A DNA stretch of 64,000 bases from Paraglaciecola mesophila (GTDB taxonomy: Bacteria; Pseudomonadota; Gammaproteobacteria; Enterobacterales; Alteromonadaceae). How positions within the stretch are numbered: the first letter of the stretch is position 1; each line of letters begins with the position of its first letter. Location of the stretch: positions 1,877,501-1,941,500 of the forward strand of contig NZ_CP047656.1 in the NCBI RefSeq assembly GCF_009906955.1, written 5' to 3'. The translations under genes and the position numbers were made by a program. Below, in pieces: positions 1 through 8,998 of the stretch. The notes beneath the pieces are model-generated. The model searched no databases. It had not been told where the DNA came from and saw nothing but the letters and a program-made list of their open reading frames with translations.

Positions 1-1299
1 CTTCCATCCAATCAGCAAACCAAAACAGTTCAATACTACATCTGTCGCTACGGCGACTTTATCTACAATTAGGATCTGCAATAGCTCTAGCGCAAATAAA
101 AACATGACCGCGCACAAACACCCTAAAATACGGGTCTCTTTTTTAAATTGATATTTATTCGATACCAAAGCCAATAAAATACCCAGCGGCACCACCAACA
201 ATACTTTACGCAGTAGTTGTGTCACAGCTTGTAAAGGGCCTTCGCGCCAATAAGTTTCTAACGGCATTGAGAAAAAGTTATGCCAGTTGGCCAAAGCAAT
301 CTCTTTACCAGCAACAAGTTCAAGAGGATATATCGCAAAAACGAACAACATAAAACACCAACCAACCAAAACCCCCTCTTGCGCATATTGCGCTAATCCT
401 GTTGTGTTTTGAGTATTCTCTGCTCGCAGGTTTTCGTCCTCTGAAACGCTGGGCGTCGTAAAAAACTTGAGCGCTAACATGATCCCCACAAAGGCGCTGA
501 TAATATCAGTTGTATCCGTATAGCGGCTAAGCACCAATAATTGCCCCAGCTCAATAGCGACAGCATAGAAAAGACACCTCTTTAATATTTGAGCGTGCGT
601 ATACAGCGAACTTTTCACGTACAGCCAAGTAATTAGGCCCCATAAAAAGATGTCAGAGAATACCCCGAACAACCACTCAATCAAGCTCGATTCAATTGAC
701 GTAAAAGGAATGAGCGTAATTCGCCCCTGTTGCCATTTTTTGAACAGCTCTACCGGACTAACAGACAAATCTAGCGGCATAACACTGTAAATAACCAGTA
801 CGGTTAACGTGGCATTGGCGTAAGTTATCCATTTATTGTCACCCCCATGGCGATTTAGCTCATGCACCATAGAGATAAACTTGTCACGAGTGAACAGATA
901 CAAAACAAAGCTAGCGAGCATGCCCAAAAACTGCGCAAAAACATCTTTAAACGACGAAACCCGATCATTCAAAAATAGCTGCACAAACTCAATACCAATA
1001 GAAACACAGAGTAAAGCACCGCAAATAAAGAGTATTTGCAGGGTTCGCGCTAGCAGTGTGCTTTGTTTAGGGCTTACAACAAGCAGCAAATAAAACAAAG
1101 GCATAAACAGCAAAAAGTTGGTAAACCAATCGGACCGATTAACAATCGCAAAATCGAGTTTTTTCAATTCAGAGAACGCCTGAATAGCGTCACTCATCGG
1201 CAACGAATTAAAATTGAAAGGCACCCAACTACCGAATACAACGAATATTCCATAGCAGAGCGTAATTTTTAACAACAGTGCTCTATCCCGATTTAACAC
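1..1299 (-). CDS. VanZ-like membrane protein with three repeats (3' end beyond window)
   Basis: An open frame of 433 codons runs off the left edge, so the C-terminus is missing. The start is GTG at 1299: an in-frame TAA lies four codons upstream and AAGGTGAG stands just before it. The protein is almost entirely hydrophobic segments. Three units share the VanZ pattern of a Glu-x-x-Gln helix followed by Arg/Lys, Asp and a Gly-rich helix: E104 (IEFVQLF), E250 (IELGQLL) and E405 (LELLQIL), spaced about 150 residues apart. VanZ-like proteins are known from teicoplanin resistance and are common near exosortase/EPS clusters; their biochemical role is unknown. Divergent from the acyltransferase at 1783. 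Family call firm, function open. Confidence 0.8.
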   Translation of the reverse strand, partial: MLNRDRALLLKITLCYGIFVVFGSWVPFNFNSLPMSDAIQAFSELKKLDFAIVNRSDWFTNFLLFMPLFYLLLVVSPKQSTLLARTLQILFICGALLCVSIGIEFVQLFLNDRVSSFKDVFAQFLGMLASFVLYLFTRDKFISMVHELNRHGGDNKWITYANATLTVLVIYSVMPLDLSVSPVELFKKWQQGRITLIPFTSIESSLIEWLFGVFSDIFLWGLITWLYVKSSLYTHAQILKRCLFYAVAIELGQLLVLSRYTDTTDIISAFVGIMLALKFFTTPSVSEDENLRAENTQNTTGLAQYAQEGVLVGWCFMLFVFAIYPLELVAGKEIALANWHNFFSMPLETYWREGPLQAVTQLLRKVLLVVPLGILLALVSNKYQFKKETRILGCLCAVMFLFALELLQILIVDKVAVATDVVLNCFGLLIGWK

Positions 1300-1782
1300 A
1301 CTCTCACCTTATTCATTATTATTGGTCTGTGATGCAAACAATCATATGCAGGTTACATAATTAAAATGTACCAATTAATCGCTCTTTTTGACGTTAACCA
1401 AATTCACTCTGGGAGTCTATGCTTCTGTTGCCACTAAGTTACCTTAAACCAATGTAATCTTTAAAATTTAAGCGAGTAATACTCGCTTAAGACAAACACG
1501 GTCTCTCCCTTGAAAGACGCAAAGTATTGGCGAAAGCACGTTACCTGTACCAGCAGCATGCTTGCATCAGATACGGTATCAGTTTATTTTATAGGCGATA
1601 TTAGAAATCAGATTGACTGAATAGTTGATGTGTTAAATGGAATGCAAAGTACTCTAAACGGATGTAGTCATGACCCTAACCGCCCATGTTCCCTCGTCTA
1701 ATTTGTGTAAATATCGCGCAACTCAGCTGGCTGTGCGCAGCAATATACTCGCTTTTAATTTTATTCACGGGGCTTGCTCGTT
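1300..1782. other. Intergenic region between divergent genes
   Basis: No gene seen. The strongest element is a perfect dyad at 1468-1490 (arms TTAAGCGAGT and ACTCGCTTAA, 3-base loop). It lies upstream of both divergent genes, so it is either an operator or the terminator of a gene now lost. Promoters for the VanZ-like gene and the acyltransferase should be here but no convincing -35/-10 pair was picked out. Confidence 0.5.
1468..1490. repeat. Perfect inverted repeat, 10-bp arms
   Basis: Arms 1468-1477 and 1481-1490 are fully complementary with a 3-base centre. On the minus strand the right part is followed by an AT-rich run, so a terminator reading is possible; the position between divergent genes also suits an operator. 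Confidence 0.6.
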
Positions 1783-3720
1783 ATGAAATACAGACCTGAT
1801 ATAGACGGCCAGCGCGCAATCGCAGTCATATTAGTTATTTTATTTCACGCGAAAATTAATCTCTTCCCGGGCGGTTATATAGGCGTAGATATTTTCTTTG
1901 CTATCAGTGGCTTTTTAATCACTTCTATTATTTACCCTAAAATGCTGGCGGGTAACTTCTCGTTTCTCGATTTTTACAAGAGAAGAGCAAGACGCTTGTT
2001 ACCTGCAAGCATTTTTATGACATTAGTCACCTTATTAGCTTTTGCTTTTGTATATCCACCGAACTTATTTCAGGTATTGGCGAAATCAGCCATGGCCTCT
2101 TTACTTTTTTCATCTAACTTTTATTTTTGGCAGACATCAAGCTACTTCAGCCCGAATCTAGAGTTACAACCACTGTTGCACACCTGGAGCTTAAGTGTTG
2201 AGGAACAGTTTTACTTTTTGTTCCCTTTATCACTGGTAATATTAGCCGCCTGTAAACTTAAGAAAAATGCAGTACTTAGCCTAGTAGGCTTAGCATGTGC
2301 TGTGTCGTTGTTTTTAGCCTACTGGTTCGCCCCAAATAATTTAAGTTTTGTCAGTTTTTACGTATTACCTACCCGCTTCTATGAAATGGGTTTAGGGGCG
2401 CTCTTTGCCATTCATCTCACCCATAAGCCTAACGCTTTTAGTTCGATTAAATACCTACGAGAAATTGGCCTCGTCATGGTTGCCATTGCGGCCTTTCAAT
2501 ATGACCGCCAATTAGCATTTCCGAGTTTTTACGCAGCGTTACCGGTACTAGGCACGCTATTGATGCTGATCGACCGCAGAACCTCCGGCATTTTATACTC
2601 AGTGCTATGTTCGCGCCTTTTCGTATTTATTGGGTTGTTATCTTATTCTTTGTACTTGTGGCACTGGCCTATATGGGTATTTTTAGAATGGCTATTCGAC
2701 ACCCATTCGCCCGTGTATATGACCGCTTACTTTGCCCTTACCTTTGTGGTGGCTTATTTATCTTATCGATTTATTGAGCAGCCATTACGACAACCCTCAT
2801 TTTACCAAAGTACATACAGCAAAACGGCCCTAAGTGGCTTTGCCGCTATATTAATCGCAAGCGTGTCTTTCTTTTCACTGCAATCAAATAACCGCTTGTT
2901 GCGGGTTTCAGCGCCAAACATGAGTGCCTATACCAACTCTTTAGTCAGTGAGCCATTTCGCGATAAATGTACCGACACTAAAAGGCTCAAAGGTCAATAT
3001 TCTGTGTGTGTATTAAAAGAAGGCGTAAACGCAGAATATGCTATTTTACTGTGGGGTGACTCGCACGCATCTGCCTTAATGTCGGCGCTAGACAACTTCT
3101 CTGATCGTTTCACCATACACGCCATGAACACTTCGGGTTGCCCAGGGCTTGTCGGTGCTAAGCGTAAAGGCAGTCATGACTGCCATTTGCATAATGAATT
3201 TATGCAGCAATATCTGTTAGAGCAAACAAATCACTATGATCTGATTTTAGACGTCAGCGCATGGGACAATTATATCGATGGTGAACTACTGGTGACCGAG
3301 TCATCGCAAATCGAAGAGATGCATGCTGCGCTGCAACGCACCATCGCATTTTTCGAAAAAAATCAGCTGAAATACGTGTTTTTACCGCAAATCCCTAGGC
3401 ACAAAACGAACGTTCCAAGGGCCTTTTTCAGACAACAGCTCGGCATAAATACTGAATTAGAATTTGTGCCTAGAAGTGAATACCAGACCAAGCTAAAACG
3501 GTTTGAAGATATGCTCTATCCCAGTAAAAACTTGATCGCACTAGACAGCTTTTTTTGTGAAGAAGATAAATGCGCAGGCAGTAAAGATGGTAAAATCATG
3601 TACAAAGACGCCCATCACATCTCAGTGAAAGCGGGCGAAACCATCAGTTATTACCTAGAAGGTGAAATACTCAATGCGATTGAAGGCAGTGGTGCTGTGC
3701 TTGCAACCTCAGTCGAATGA
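1783..3720 (+). CDS. Acyltransferase 3 family protein with C-terminal SGNH domain
   Basis: A 645-residue OafA/YrhL-type O-acyltransferase that should transfer an acyl group (often acetyl) to a sugar of a surface polysaccharide. The membrane domain (residues about 1-360) has the family start motif YRPDIDG and the HTWSLSVEEQFY block. The C-terminal part carries an SGNH hydrolase-like domain with GDSH (D426-H428) and a D609-x-x-H612 pair, the usual catalytic residues. ATG 1783 is preferred over a TTG three codons upstream because family members begin at the tyrosine-arginine motif. It has the same length and layout as the gene at 19019-20956, which lies in the opposite orientation. The acceptor sugar cannot be told. 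Confidence 0.88.
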   Translation: MKYRPDIDGQRAIAVILVILFHAKINLFPGGYIGVDIFFAISGFLITSIIYPKMLAGNFSFLDFYKRRARRLLPASIFMTLVTLLAFAFVYPPNLFQVLAKSAMASLLFSSNFYFWQTSSYFSPNLELQPLLHTWSLSVEEQFYFLFPLSLVILAACKLKKNAVLSLVGLACAVSLFLAYWFAPNNLSFVSFYVLPTRFYEMGLGALFAIHLTHKPNAFSSIKYLREIGLVMVAIAAFQYDRQLAFPSFYAALPVLGTLLMLIDRRTSGILYSVLCSRLFVFIGLLSYSLYLWHWPIWVFLEWLFDTHSPVYMTAYFALTFVVAYLSYRFIEQPLRQPSFYQSTYSKTALSGFAAILIASVSFFSLQSNNRLLRVSAPNMSAYTNSLVSEPFRDKCTDTKRLKGQYSVCVLKEGVNAEYAILLWGDSHASALMSALDNFSDRFTIHAMNTSGCPGLVGAKRKGSHDCHLHNEFMQQYLLEQTNHYDLILDVSAWDNYIDGELLVTESSQIEEMHAALQRTIAFFEKNQLKYVFLPQIPRHKTNVPRAFFRQQLGINTELEFVPRSEYQTKLKRFEDMLYPSKNLIALDSFFCEEDKCAGSKDGKIMYKDAHHISVKAGETISYYLEGEILNAIEGSGAVLATSVE

Positions 3721-4138
3721 AGCAGCACAGTGTTAACGTTCGCCATTTATGTAAGCGGGTAACAGAGCGGATAAAAGAGCATCACTCTCTTCTTGGTACA
3801 CGTGCGTCATAAATAACTAAGCCCAAACCCTACAACCTAATAACAAGACAGCTAGGCACGACAAACCTCCTTTGTTGAACGTCTGTTGGCGAATGAGTAA
3901 ATAAATCACCTAAATTAGCCGTAATTTAGAGACAGTCACAAAAGAATTAGTCGAATTTTTTTACACTTAATATAAAAAGGCCTCCTGAAAATACATAACC
4001 ACATGATTTAACTGCAATATTATATTAGGCCCAATATTTGCTTATTTATACTTTAGTCTAAGTTTCTCATCCCTTCCCTTTCATGAAGTGTAGTCACTCA
4101 GATATGCCATATTTTTAACTTAGTAGGAACACTAAAAA
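3721..4138. other. Intergenic region, leader of the PEP-CTERM gene
   Basis: No gene seen. AT-rich. It holds a sigma-54-like -24/-12 element at 4026-4042 and the ribosome binding site TAGGAAC before ATG 4139. Confidence 0.5.
4026..4042 (+). promoter_or_regulatory. Candidate sigma-54 (-24/-12) promoter
   Basis: GG at 4028-4029 and GC at 4040-4041 have the exact 12-base register of sigma-54 promoters, and TTGCT matches the -12 half. The -24 half is GGCCC instead of GGCAC. It predicts a start near 4053 and a leader of about 85 bases. RpoN control of PEP-CTERM genes with PrsK/PrsR is known in other bacteria; a regulator site was not identified here. Confidence 0.45.
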
Positions 4139-4717
4139 ATGGATTTAAGAAGTATATTTACCCGTTTAGCGGCTGGTGCGTTTTTAACTGCCTCTGTAGT
4201 TGCAAATGCAGCAGTCATTACTGTTGATAACACAGATGCTGGCTTTACCTCTAGCGGCTTGAATTTCAGCACATATGAGTCAGGTTATTTCGGTGCAAAT
4301 TACATGGCTGACACAAGAGACTCTGCAGGTGACTTTGGTCTGTGGGATCCAACAGGTAGCAGCGATTGGGTTGCTGGTATTTGGAAAGTGGAAATGCTGT
4401 GGACCTCAGGCCCTACACGTGCTGATAACGCTGCCGTAACCATCAACTCTGGTTCATCTACTGCTGATTTAGTGGTTAATCAATTACTAAACGGCACGGT
4501 TTGGAATGACCTAGGCGAATACAGCTTCGACCTTAGCGGCGCTTCAGTCATGATCGACGATAGCAACTCTACTGCAGGGCAAAACATTATTGCCGATGCT
4601 GTGCGTTTTACCTTCGTTTCTGCTAACCCTGCCGCACCGACAGACGTACCTGCTCCTGGCACATTGCTTGTTTTGCTTGGTGCAGCGGCTGCCGTTTTCA
4701 GATTGCGCCGTAAGTAA
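4139..4717 (+). CDS. PEP-CTERM protein with golvesin/xanthan-lyase-type C-terminal-like binding domain
   Basis: 192 residues. Signal peptide about 1-24, cut after ANA. The body (about 25-165) resembles the golvesin C-terminal-like domain also found in xanthan lyases: it opens with VDNTDAGF, has the SGYFGANY turn and a WKVEMLW strand, and ends with IIADAVRF; that domain is thought to bind carbohydrate. The tail is a PEP-CTERM sorting signal: VPAPG, a hydrophobic stretch, then RLRRK. The central motif is PAP rather than PEP. Expected route: Sec export, cleavage by an exosortase, and display with the exopolysaccharide. Flanked by a good terminator. It is transcribed alone, perhaps from the sigma-54-like promoter upstream. 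Confidence 0.82.
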   Translation: MDLRSIFTRLAAGAFLTASVVANAAVITVDNTDAGFTSSGLNFSTYESGYFGANYMADTRDSAGDFGLWDPTGSSDWVAGIWKVEMLWTSGPTRADNAAVTINSGSSTADLVVNQLLNGTVWNDLGEYSFDLSGASVMIDDSNSTAGQNIIADAVRFTFVSANPAAPTDVPAPGTLLVLLGAAAAVFRLRRK

Positions 4718-4763
4718 ATCATTGCTGTGCGCCCCTAAGTTCGTACACAAATGATAAATATAC

Positions 4764-4800
4764 AAACCAGCTAAATGAAGAATTTAGCTGGTTTTTATTT
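4764..4800 (+). terminator. Rho-independent terminator after the PEP-CTERM gene
   Basis: A 12-bp perfect stem (AACCAGCTAAAT with its complement) with loop GAAGA, followed by a T-rich tail. Located about 50 bases after the stop at 4717. Confidence 0.9.
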
Positions 4801-5090
4801 TATACACTCGGCACTACCACCTTCTACATCCTAAACTAAGCCCTTAGTTAGTCTCGCAATACTGGCAACCCTACATATGTTTATTAATTTGTGCGGCTTA
4901 TATCGAGCCCACTTAAATTGTAAAAACAATTTTAAAACGCGACATTTTACTCACTTTTAACGAGATAGCATTTTCAAACAAGCGGCATTTACTACAAGAC
5001 AGTAAATACCACCTTATAATAGTTGATATTTAATTATCAGCGGTTAGCGGCACGTTCTTTACACACACTCAATGTTATCTTTGCTCATCA
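4801..5090. other. Intergenic, convergent
   Basis: About 290 bases of AT-rich sequence between convergent genes; nothing recognised beyond the terminator just to the left. Confidence 0.4.
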
Positions 5091-5912
5091 CTAGCCCCAC
5101 AAATCATAAGGGAATGCGTCAACAAGGGCGTTTTGACGCGCTGTTAAATTTGGAATGGGCTGTGAGACTAAGGTCTTTGCTTCTTCTATATCACTAACAC
5201 AATGATATGAATCTCGCCCTGTGCCAGAGTAATAATCTTGATATTTAAATTGCGTTTCACCACTCCCTGAATCAAGGAAGATGGCATTTCGACCGTAAGC
5301 CTCAGCGAGAATAACGCCGTGCAGGCTGGAACTAATAACGGTTTTGCCTTTTAAAATCGCTTTTATAAATTCACCCGGGTACAGTCGTGGTGACACCAAA
5401 AGTTCTTCGTAGCCGGCATAGAAATTCATATCATCATTTAGCTGAGGCACAATAACAAATTCTTGGGTGGGCCCTTCAGGACACATAAGCTGCTGCGGAT
5501 AAAATAGCGGCGTTAATATAGCTGGGTCGCCGTACACCTCTGGGCACTCAATGCCCTTAGACATTAAATACTCTCGCGTTAATGGCCCGCGCACCGCTCT
5601 TACGTCTAATCTTTCGAAACGATGAATATCTTCTCTAACTTTACCGTTTCTGCCCGTGCCCCAAAGCACATCGTTGTTCTCTGCAAAATGCAGGACTGAC
5701 CCTATTGATAATAACTTGTTGGAAGAATTGAGTTTGTCCAGTACAGATTTATTTTGTAAGTGCAGCATTTGTTGCACTGTGTCTAATGCCAAATAGTCTC
5801 CGATATTCGGAGCCTTGGTCTTGGGTTGCCAATAATAAGCAAGTGATTGAGCCTTGTTTTCAAACTCATTTTGATAACGTCTTTCATCGACTTTCTTTCT
5901 AAATAAATTCAA
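5091..5912 (-). CDS. Polysaccharide pyruvyl transferase family protein (copy 1)
   Basis: 273 residues; PF04230-type enzymes place a pyruvate ketal on sugars of exopolysaccharides using phosphoenolpyruvate. Visible family features are NIGDYLALD near residue 36, the GSVLHF and GTGRNGK blocks, RGPLTREYL, YGDPAIL, and the SSSLHGVILAEA motif near residue 195. The start codon is TTG at 5912; it is supported by AGGGG eight bases upstream and by alignment with the second copy at 22995-23813, which begins in the same place. The two copies look about three-quarters identical along their whole length. It lies alone on the minus strand, upstream region non-coding. Confidence 0.85.
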   Translation of the reverse strand: MNLFRKKVDERRYQNEFENKAQSLAYYWQPKTKAPNIGDYLALDTVQQMLHLQNKSVLDKLNSSNKLLSIGSVLHFAENNDVLWGTGRNGKVREDIHRFERLDVRAVRGPLTREYLMSKGIECPEVYGDPAILTPLFYPQQLMCPEGPTQEFVIVPQLNDDMNFYAGYEELLVSPRLYPGEFIKAILKGKTVISSSLHGVILAEAYGRNAIFLDSGSGETQFKYQDYYSGTGRDSYHCVSDIEEAKTLVSQPIPNLTARQNALVDAFPYDLWG

Positions 5913-6529
5913 CTTCCTACCCCTAATATTTAGCGCAAAGTCGGTTTCACGAAACTGTTCTCTTTGCGGTTAATTGCCATGACCTAAAAAATGATCCGTC
6001 GCCGTTTACGTTCGTCATATTCGGCACCGCACCTTGGGTAGAGCAAAGCATGTACCAGCTTTAATTTCGCCGTTTTGCTCAGAGTCACCCAAGGACTTTT
6101 TATCCTACTCAGTCCCCTAGAGACCTTATTCCACAAGGCCTAGTCATGGTAGTAAATTGCAATAATGGCTGAGGGTAACCGGAAGGCATTCACACCACAC
6201 AGGGTGTAAATCTTACAAAATGGAAGTGAGTAGTCGGTAAAAGAAGACAATAGGCACCAGCGTTAAGCTTGCTAGTGCGAGGGGTATTTGCTGGCGCAGC
6301 AAATAGGTGAATATTCTGAGTATGCATTAGGTCCCGCTACGCCCTTAAGCTAATTTCATAGCGGCTACGCGTATTTCTTCGGCGTTCGATACACGCAGCC
6401 TAAAGGCATGATTTCGACTGATACAAGAGGGGGGCATCACCATCTCCTATATTGGCTCAAATAAATTATCGCGGGCAAAAACATGGTCATCAGGTAAGTG
6501 TTTTTTACAGATTGCCGGTAATTAGAGCA
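5913..6529. other. Non-coding stretch with hairpins
   Basis: No gene seen in about 600 bases. It has a 9-bp hairpin at 6285-6305 (TATTTGCTG and complement around GCG) and an imperfect longer dyad around 6352-6400. The base composition and lack of frames look like decayed sequence between two decoration genes. Confidence 0.45.
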
Positions 6530-7444
6530 TTAGATGGGCCAATCGCTGGGCTCACGGTAATAGGCTAACGCACTTGTTAAGTAACCTGCTCGCAGTGAGT
6601 TTATTTGTTCAGCCGATAGCTTAGTTTTCCATTTCTGTGCGGTAAGTTGCGAATTTCTTTGGGTTTGATAACCACTGCTTAAATCAGATTTCGAGTAACA
6701 GTATTGCTCAATGACCGAATCGAAGTTGTCTGGCAGGGCTACACCGCAATCTGTAAAAAGGTTGGCATACTGCTGCTTAGGGTCGCTCACTAACGCCTCG
6801 TACTGAATAATTTTGGCATGGTGATGTTGCGCGACCACCTCTACTGCCTCTGCCACAAAAGTACCGTATAGTTTTCCGAAGCGCCCCCACTCATCGAGCT
6901 CAGGCTCGTCCGTTAATAGTTCGCTATGCCGCTGCAACCAACCCCTTTCATGAAAACTTAAGGCGACCGCAGCAGGGTGGCGCAATAATAAGCACAAATA
7001 CACGTTATACTGGGTGCAATAAAATTTGGCTGCGCCAGGGTTCACCTCTTTGATCAACAATTTTTGCTTGGTGTTTTTTGTAAAAGGCAAGAAGTCTCTT
7101 TTATTATCAATTACTCCCCTGTGTACTCTGGGTATTCCAGCGAACGCTTCGTCGGCCAATTTTTTGTATTTATCAAAATCGGAGTGACTATCTTCCACGT
7201 TAAAAACCGCTTGCTCCCCCCCCAGCCGTTTTAAGTAAGGCTGAGTGATAGGCTCTCGTAAATAGGCCAACTGTTTTGAAGTCGCCAGTATTTTTCCAGC
7301 CCACGAGGATCCACTTCGAGGATACGACAAAAGCAACACTGGCGGTGAGGCAAATTGTTTAGGCGTCATTCGCCTCAATAACCGTATCCCTTTAAGACTA
7401 GTGAGATCTTGTGCTTTCTCTACGTACTGCGTTACAACTCTCAC
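6530..7444 (-). CDS. Sulfotransferase domain protein
   Basis: About 304 residues. The P-loop-like PAPS-binding motif SYPRSGSSW (residues about 40-48) followed by YLREP marks a carbohydrate-type sulfotransferase, which moves sulfate from PAPS to a hydroxyl or amino group of a glycan. A second block, LLLRHPAAVALSF (about 150-162), matches the 3'-phosphate-binding region. I choose GTG at 7444 because CAGGAG stands five bases before it; an upstream GTG at 7468 has no such site. Single gene on the minus strand; divergent from the smaller sulfotransferase at 8211. Substrate unknown, presumably the local exopolysaccharide. Confidence 0.82.
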   Translation of the reverse strand: MRVVTQYVEKAQDLTSLKGIRLLRRMTPKQFASPPVLLLSYPRSGSSWAGKILATSKQLAYLREPITQPYLKRLGGEQAVFNVEDSHSDFDKYKKLADEAFAGIPRVHRGVIDNKRDFLPFTKNTKQKLLIKEVNPGAAKFYCTQYNVYLCLLLRHPAAVALSFHERGWLQRHSELLTDEPELDEWGRFGKLYGTFVAEAVEVVAQHHHAKIIQYEALVSDPKQQYANLFTDCGVALPDNFDSVIEQYCYSKSDLSSGYQTQRNSQLTAQKWKTKLSAEQINSLRAGYLTSALAYYREPSDWPI

Positions 7445-7681
7445 ATATACTCCTGTACAAATATTCACTTAGGGGTCACATAATGACAATTGAATTTCAA
7501 TGTAAAAAAGCGAATGCGCTTTTCCCTTACTTATGACTGATCAACTAAATCACACATAGCCCTAGCCCGTTGTTTATGCGAAAGATATGCGAACTGTGTG
7601 CCAGCTATATCAACGAGTGATCTCACTTTGATACATGCGCAGTTTATAAAGGATTATGTTTGCAAATAAATGAAAACAGAC

Positions 7682-7713
7682 TGCTAATCGTCTGTAAAAG
7701 CAGACGATTAGCA
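7682..7713. repeat. 13-bp perfect hairpin
   Basis: Arms 7682-7694 and 7701-7713 (TGCTAATCGTCTG and its complement) around a 6-base loop TAAAAG. No clear U-run follows on the plus strand; on the minus strand a weak T-rich stretch follows. Could be a terminator relic or an intergenic repeat. Confidence 0.6.
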
Positions 7714-7836
7714 CACGTCTTAGGCCCGCTAAAGCAAAGGATATTATTTGCTGATATCGCAAATGCGCATACCGACTAGCGATAGGTTGTGGCCAGTTTA
7801 GCCCGCAGTTTTCCCGTATTGACTAGAGCTCCTACC

Positions 7837-7946
7837 GCGCTCTTCGGCAATGACAGTCTCGCCCCGCGATAGTGCCAATGTCGCGCCATAGTAGTGCTAA
7901 TTTCGCTCTGCGAGCGTGACGATTACGCCCCCTAACACTGCATGTA
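7837..7946. repeat. Degenerate 22-bp tandem repeat, five units
   Basis: Units at 7837, 7859, 7881, 7903 and 7925 keep a CGC near the start and a GTG or CTG near base 16-18, with many substitutions. The 7859, 7881 and 7903 units align best (leading TCGC, then AATG or AATT or GATT at the end). No frame spans the repeat. Confidence 0.45.
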
Positions 7947-8210
7947 CTCAAGCCAGTTTTTTGCTTGGTGCAGACCTTGCTTAGCTCTATGTAATAGATC
8001 ATCTGTAATGGGCGAAGCGGTTGCCTCTAAGTAAAACACTAACCATTGAAAAAGCTCAACCAATACGGGGAATTAGCGTATTGCCTTGTTGAAACGCCGC
8101 AGCAATCGCGCTTGAAATTAGTGTCACTAACTTGCGTATTTATTGCTCACTTGGCACATCAAACGTAGATTTTTAAATTAAATGCATGAATCAAAAAGGG
8201 ACTAGATAGA

Positions 8211-8834
8211 ATGAATCAAAAGATATTTTGCGTTGGGTTAAACAAAACGGGTACCTCTTCGTTGCATCAAGCATTTATTATGTTAGGCATCAAGAGCGTG
8301 CATTATAGCGGTATAGAAAAAACCTGTATCAAAGACATTATTCAAAATAATTACCTTGAAGGGCACGATATACTTAAAGGTTTAGAGCATTATGAGGCGT
8401 TTTCAGATTGGGATTTAGGGCCGTCAACCGTCGACATTGTCAAAGAATTCGATAGGCAGTATCCGAACAGCAAATTTATACTCAACACTAGGGACATCGA
8501 AGGCTGGCTAGACAGCAGAGAAAAACACGTACGACGAAACCAAGAAAGAAAAAGAAAAGACCCCAGCGCTGACATCAACTGGCTCACCATCGACAGAGAA
8601 GGCTGGGCGGCACATTTCAATAACCATTACAATGAAGTAGCTAAGCACTTCGAGGGCAGAGAAAACGATCTACTAGTGTTCGACGTCACCCAGGGAGATG
8701 GTTGGGAAAAACTATGCCCGTTTTTAGCGTTACCTGTTCCCCCTACCCCATTTCCAAAACAGAATGTAGCTGCCCATAAAAAGTCTCTTTTCAGAAAAGT
8801 TTTGAGAAAACTCAAGAGAGTTTTGGCCATCTGA
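8211..8834 (+). CDS. Small sulfotransferase family protein
   Basis: 207 residues. The N-terminal VGLNKTGTSSLH (residues 8-19) is the P-loop signature of a sulfotransferase family distinct from the two others in this cluster; FILNTRDIEGWL (about 95-106) fits the second PAPS-contact region. The C-terminus is strongly basic (KKSLFRKVLRKLKR), which could help membrane association. The gene is on the plus strand, 164 bases before the WecG-type gene. Likely role: sulfation of a glycan precursor in the cytoplasm; the acceptor is not known. Confidence 0.75.
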   Translation: MNQKIFCVGLNKTGTSSLHQAFIMLGIKSVHYSGIEKTCIKDIIQNNYLEGHDILKGLEHYEAFSDWDLGPSTVDIVKEFDRQYPNSKFILNTRDIEGWLDSREKHVRRNQERKRKDPSADINWLTIDREGWAAHFNNHYNEVAKHFEGRENDLLVFDVTQGDGWEKLCPFLALPVPPTPFPKQNVAAHKKSLFRKVLRKLKRVLAI

Positions 8835-8998
8835 GTTGCTAAACCTATTTGAACGGAAATTTTATACAGTCATATGTCTATTGATACGGTTTTAAAAAAC
8901 AAAACGCCTTATAGTTATAGTAAAGCGATAAATTTAAGTTAAAATACCATTAGTCGTTGGTATTTTGTATTTTTGGCATTAAAGGAAATAGCTTTATT

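Larger units (their letters stand above)
7445..8210. other. Non-coding region with hairpin and 22-bp tandem repeat
   Basis: Some 760 bases without a gene between divergent sulfotransferases. Holds a 13-bp perfect hairpin at 7682-7713 and a degenerate 22-bp tandem repeat at 7837-7946, both listed separately. Confidence 0.5.

Noticed and set aside
836..1272. Plus-strand frames of 85 and 69 codons
   Set aside because: They are shadows of the minus-strand VanZ-like gene, which has a continuous hydrophobic frame there.
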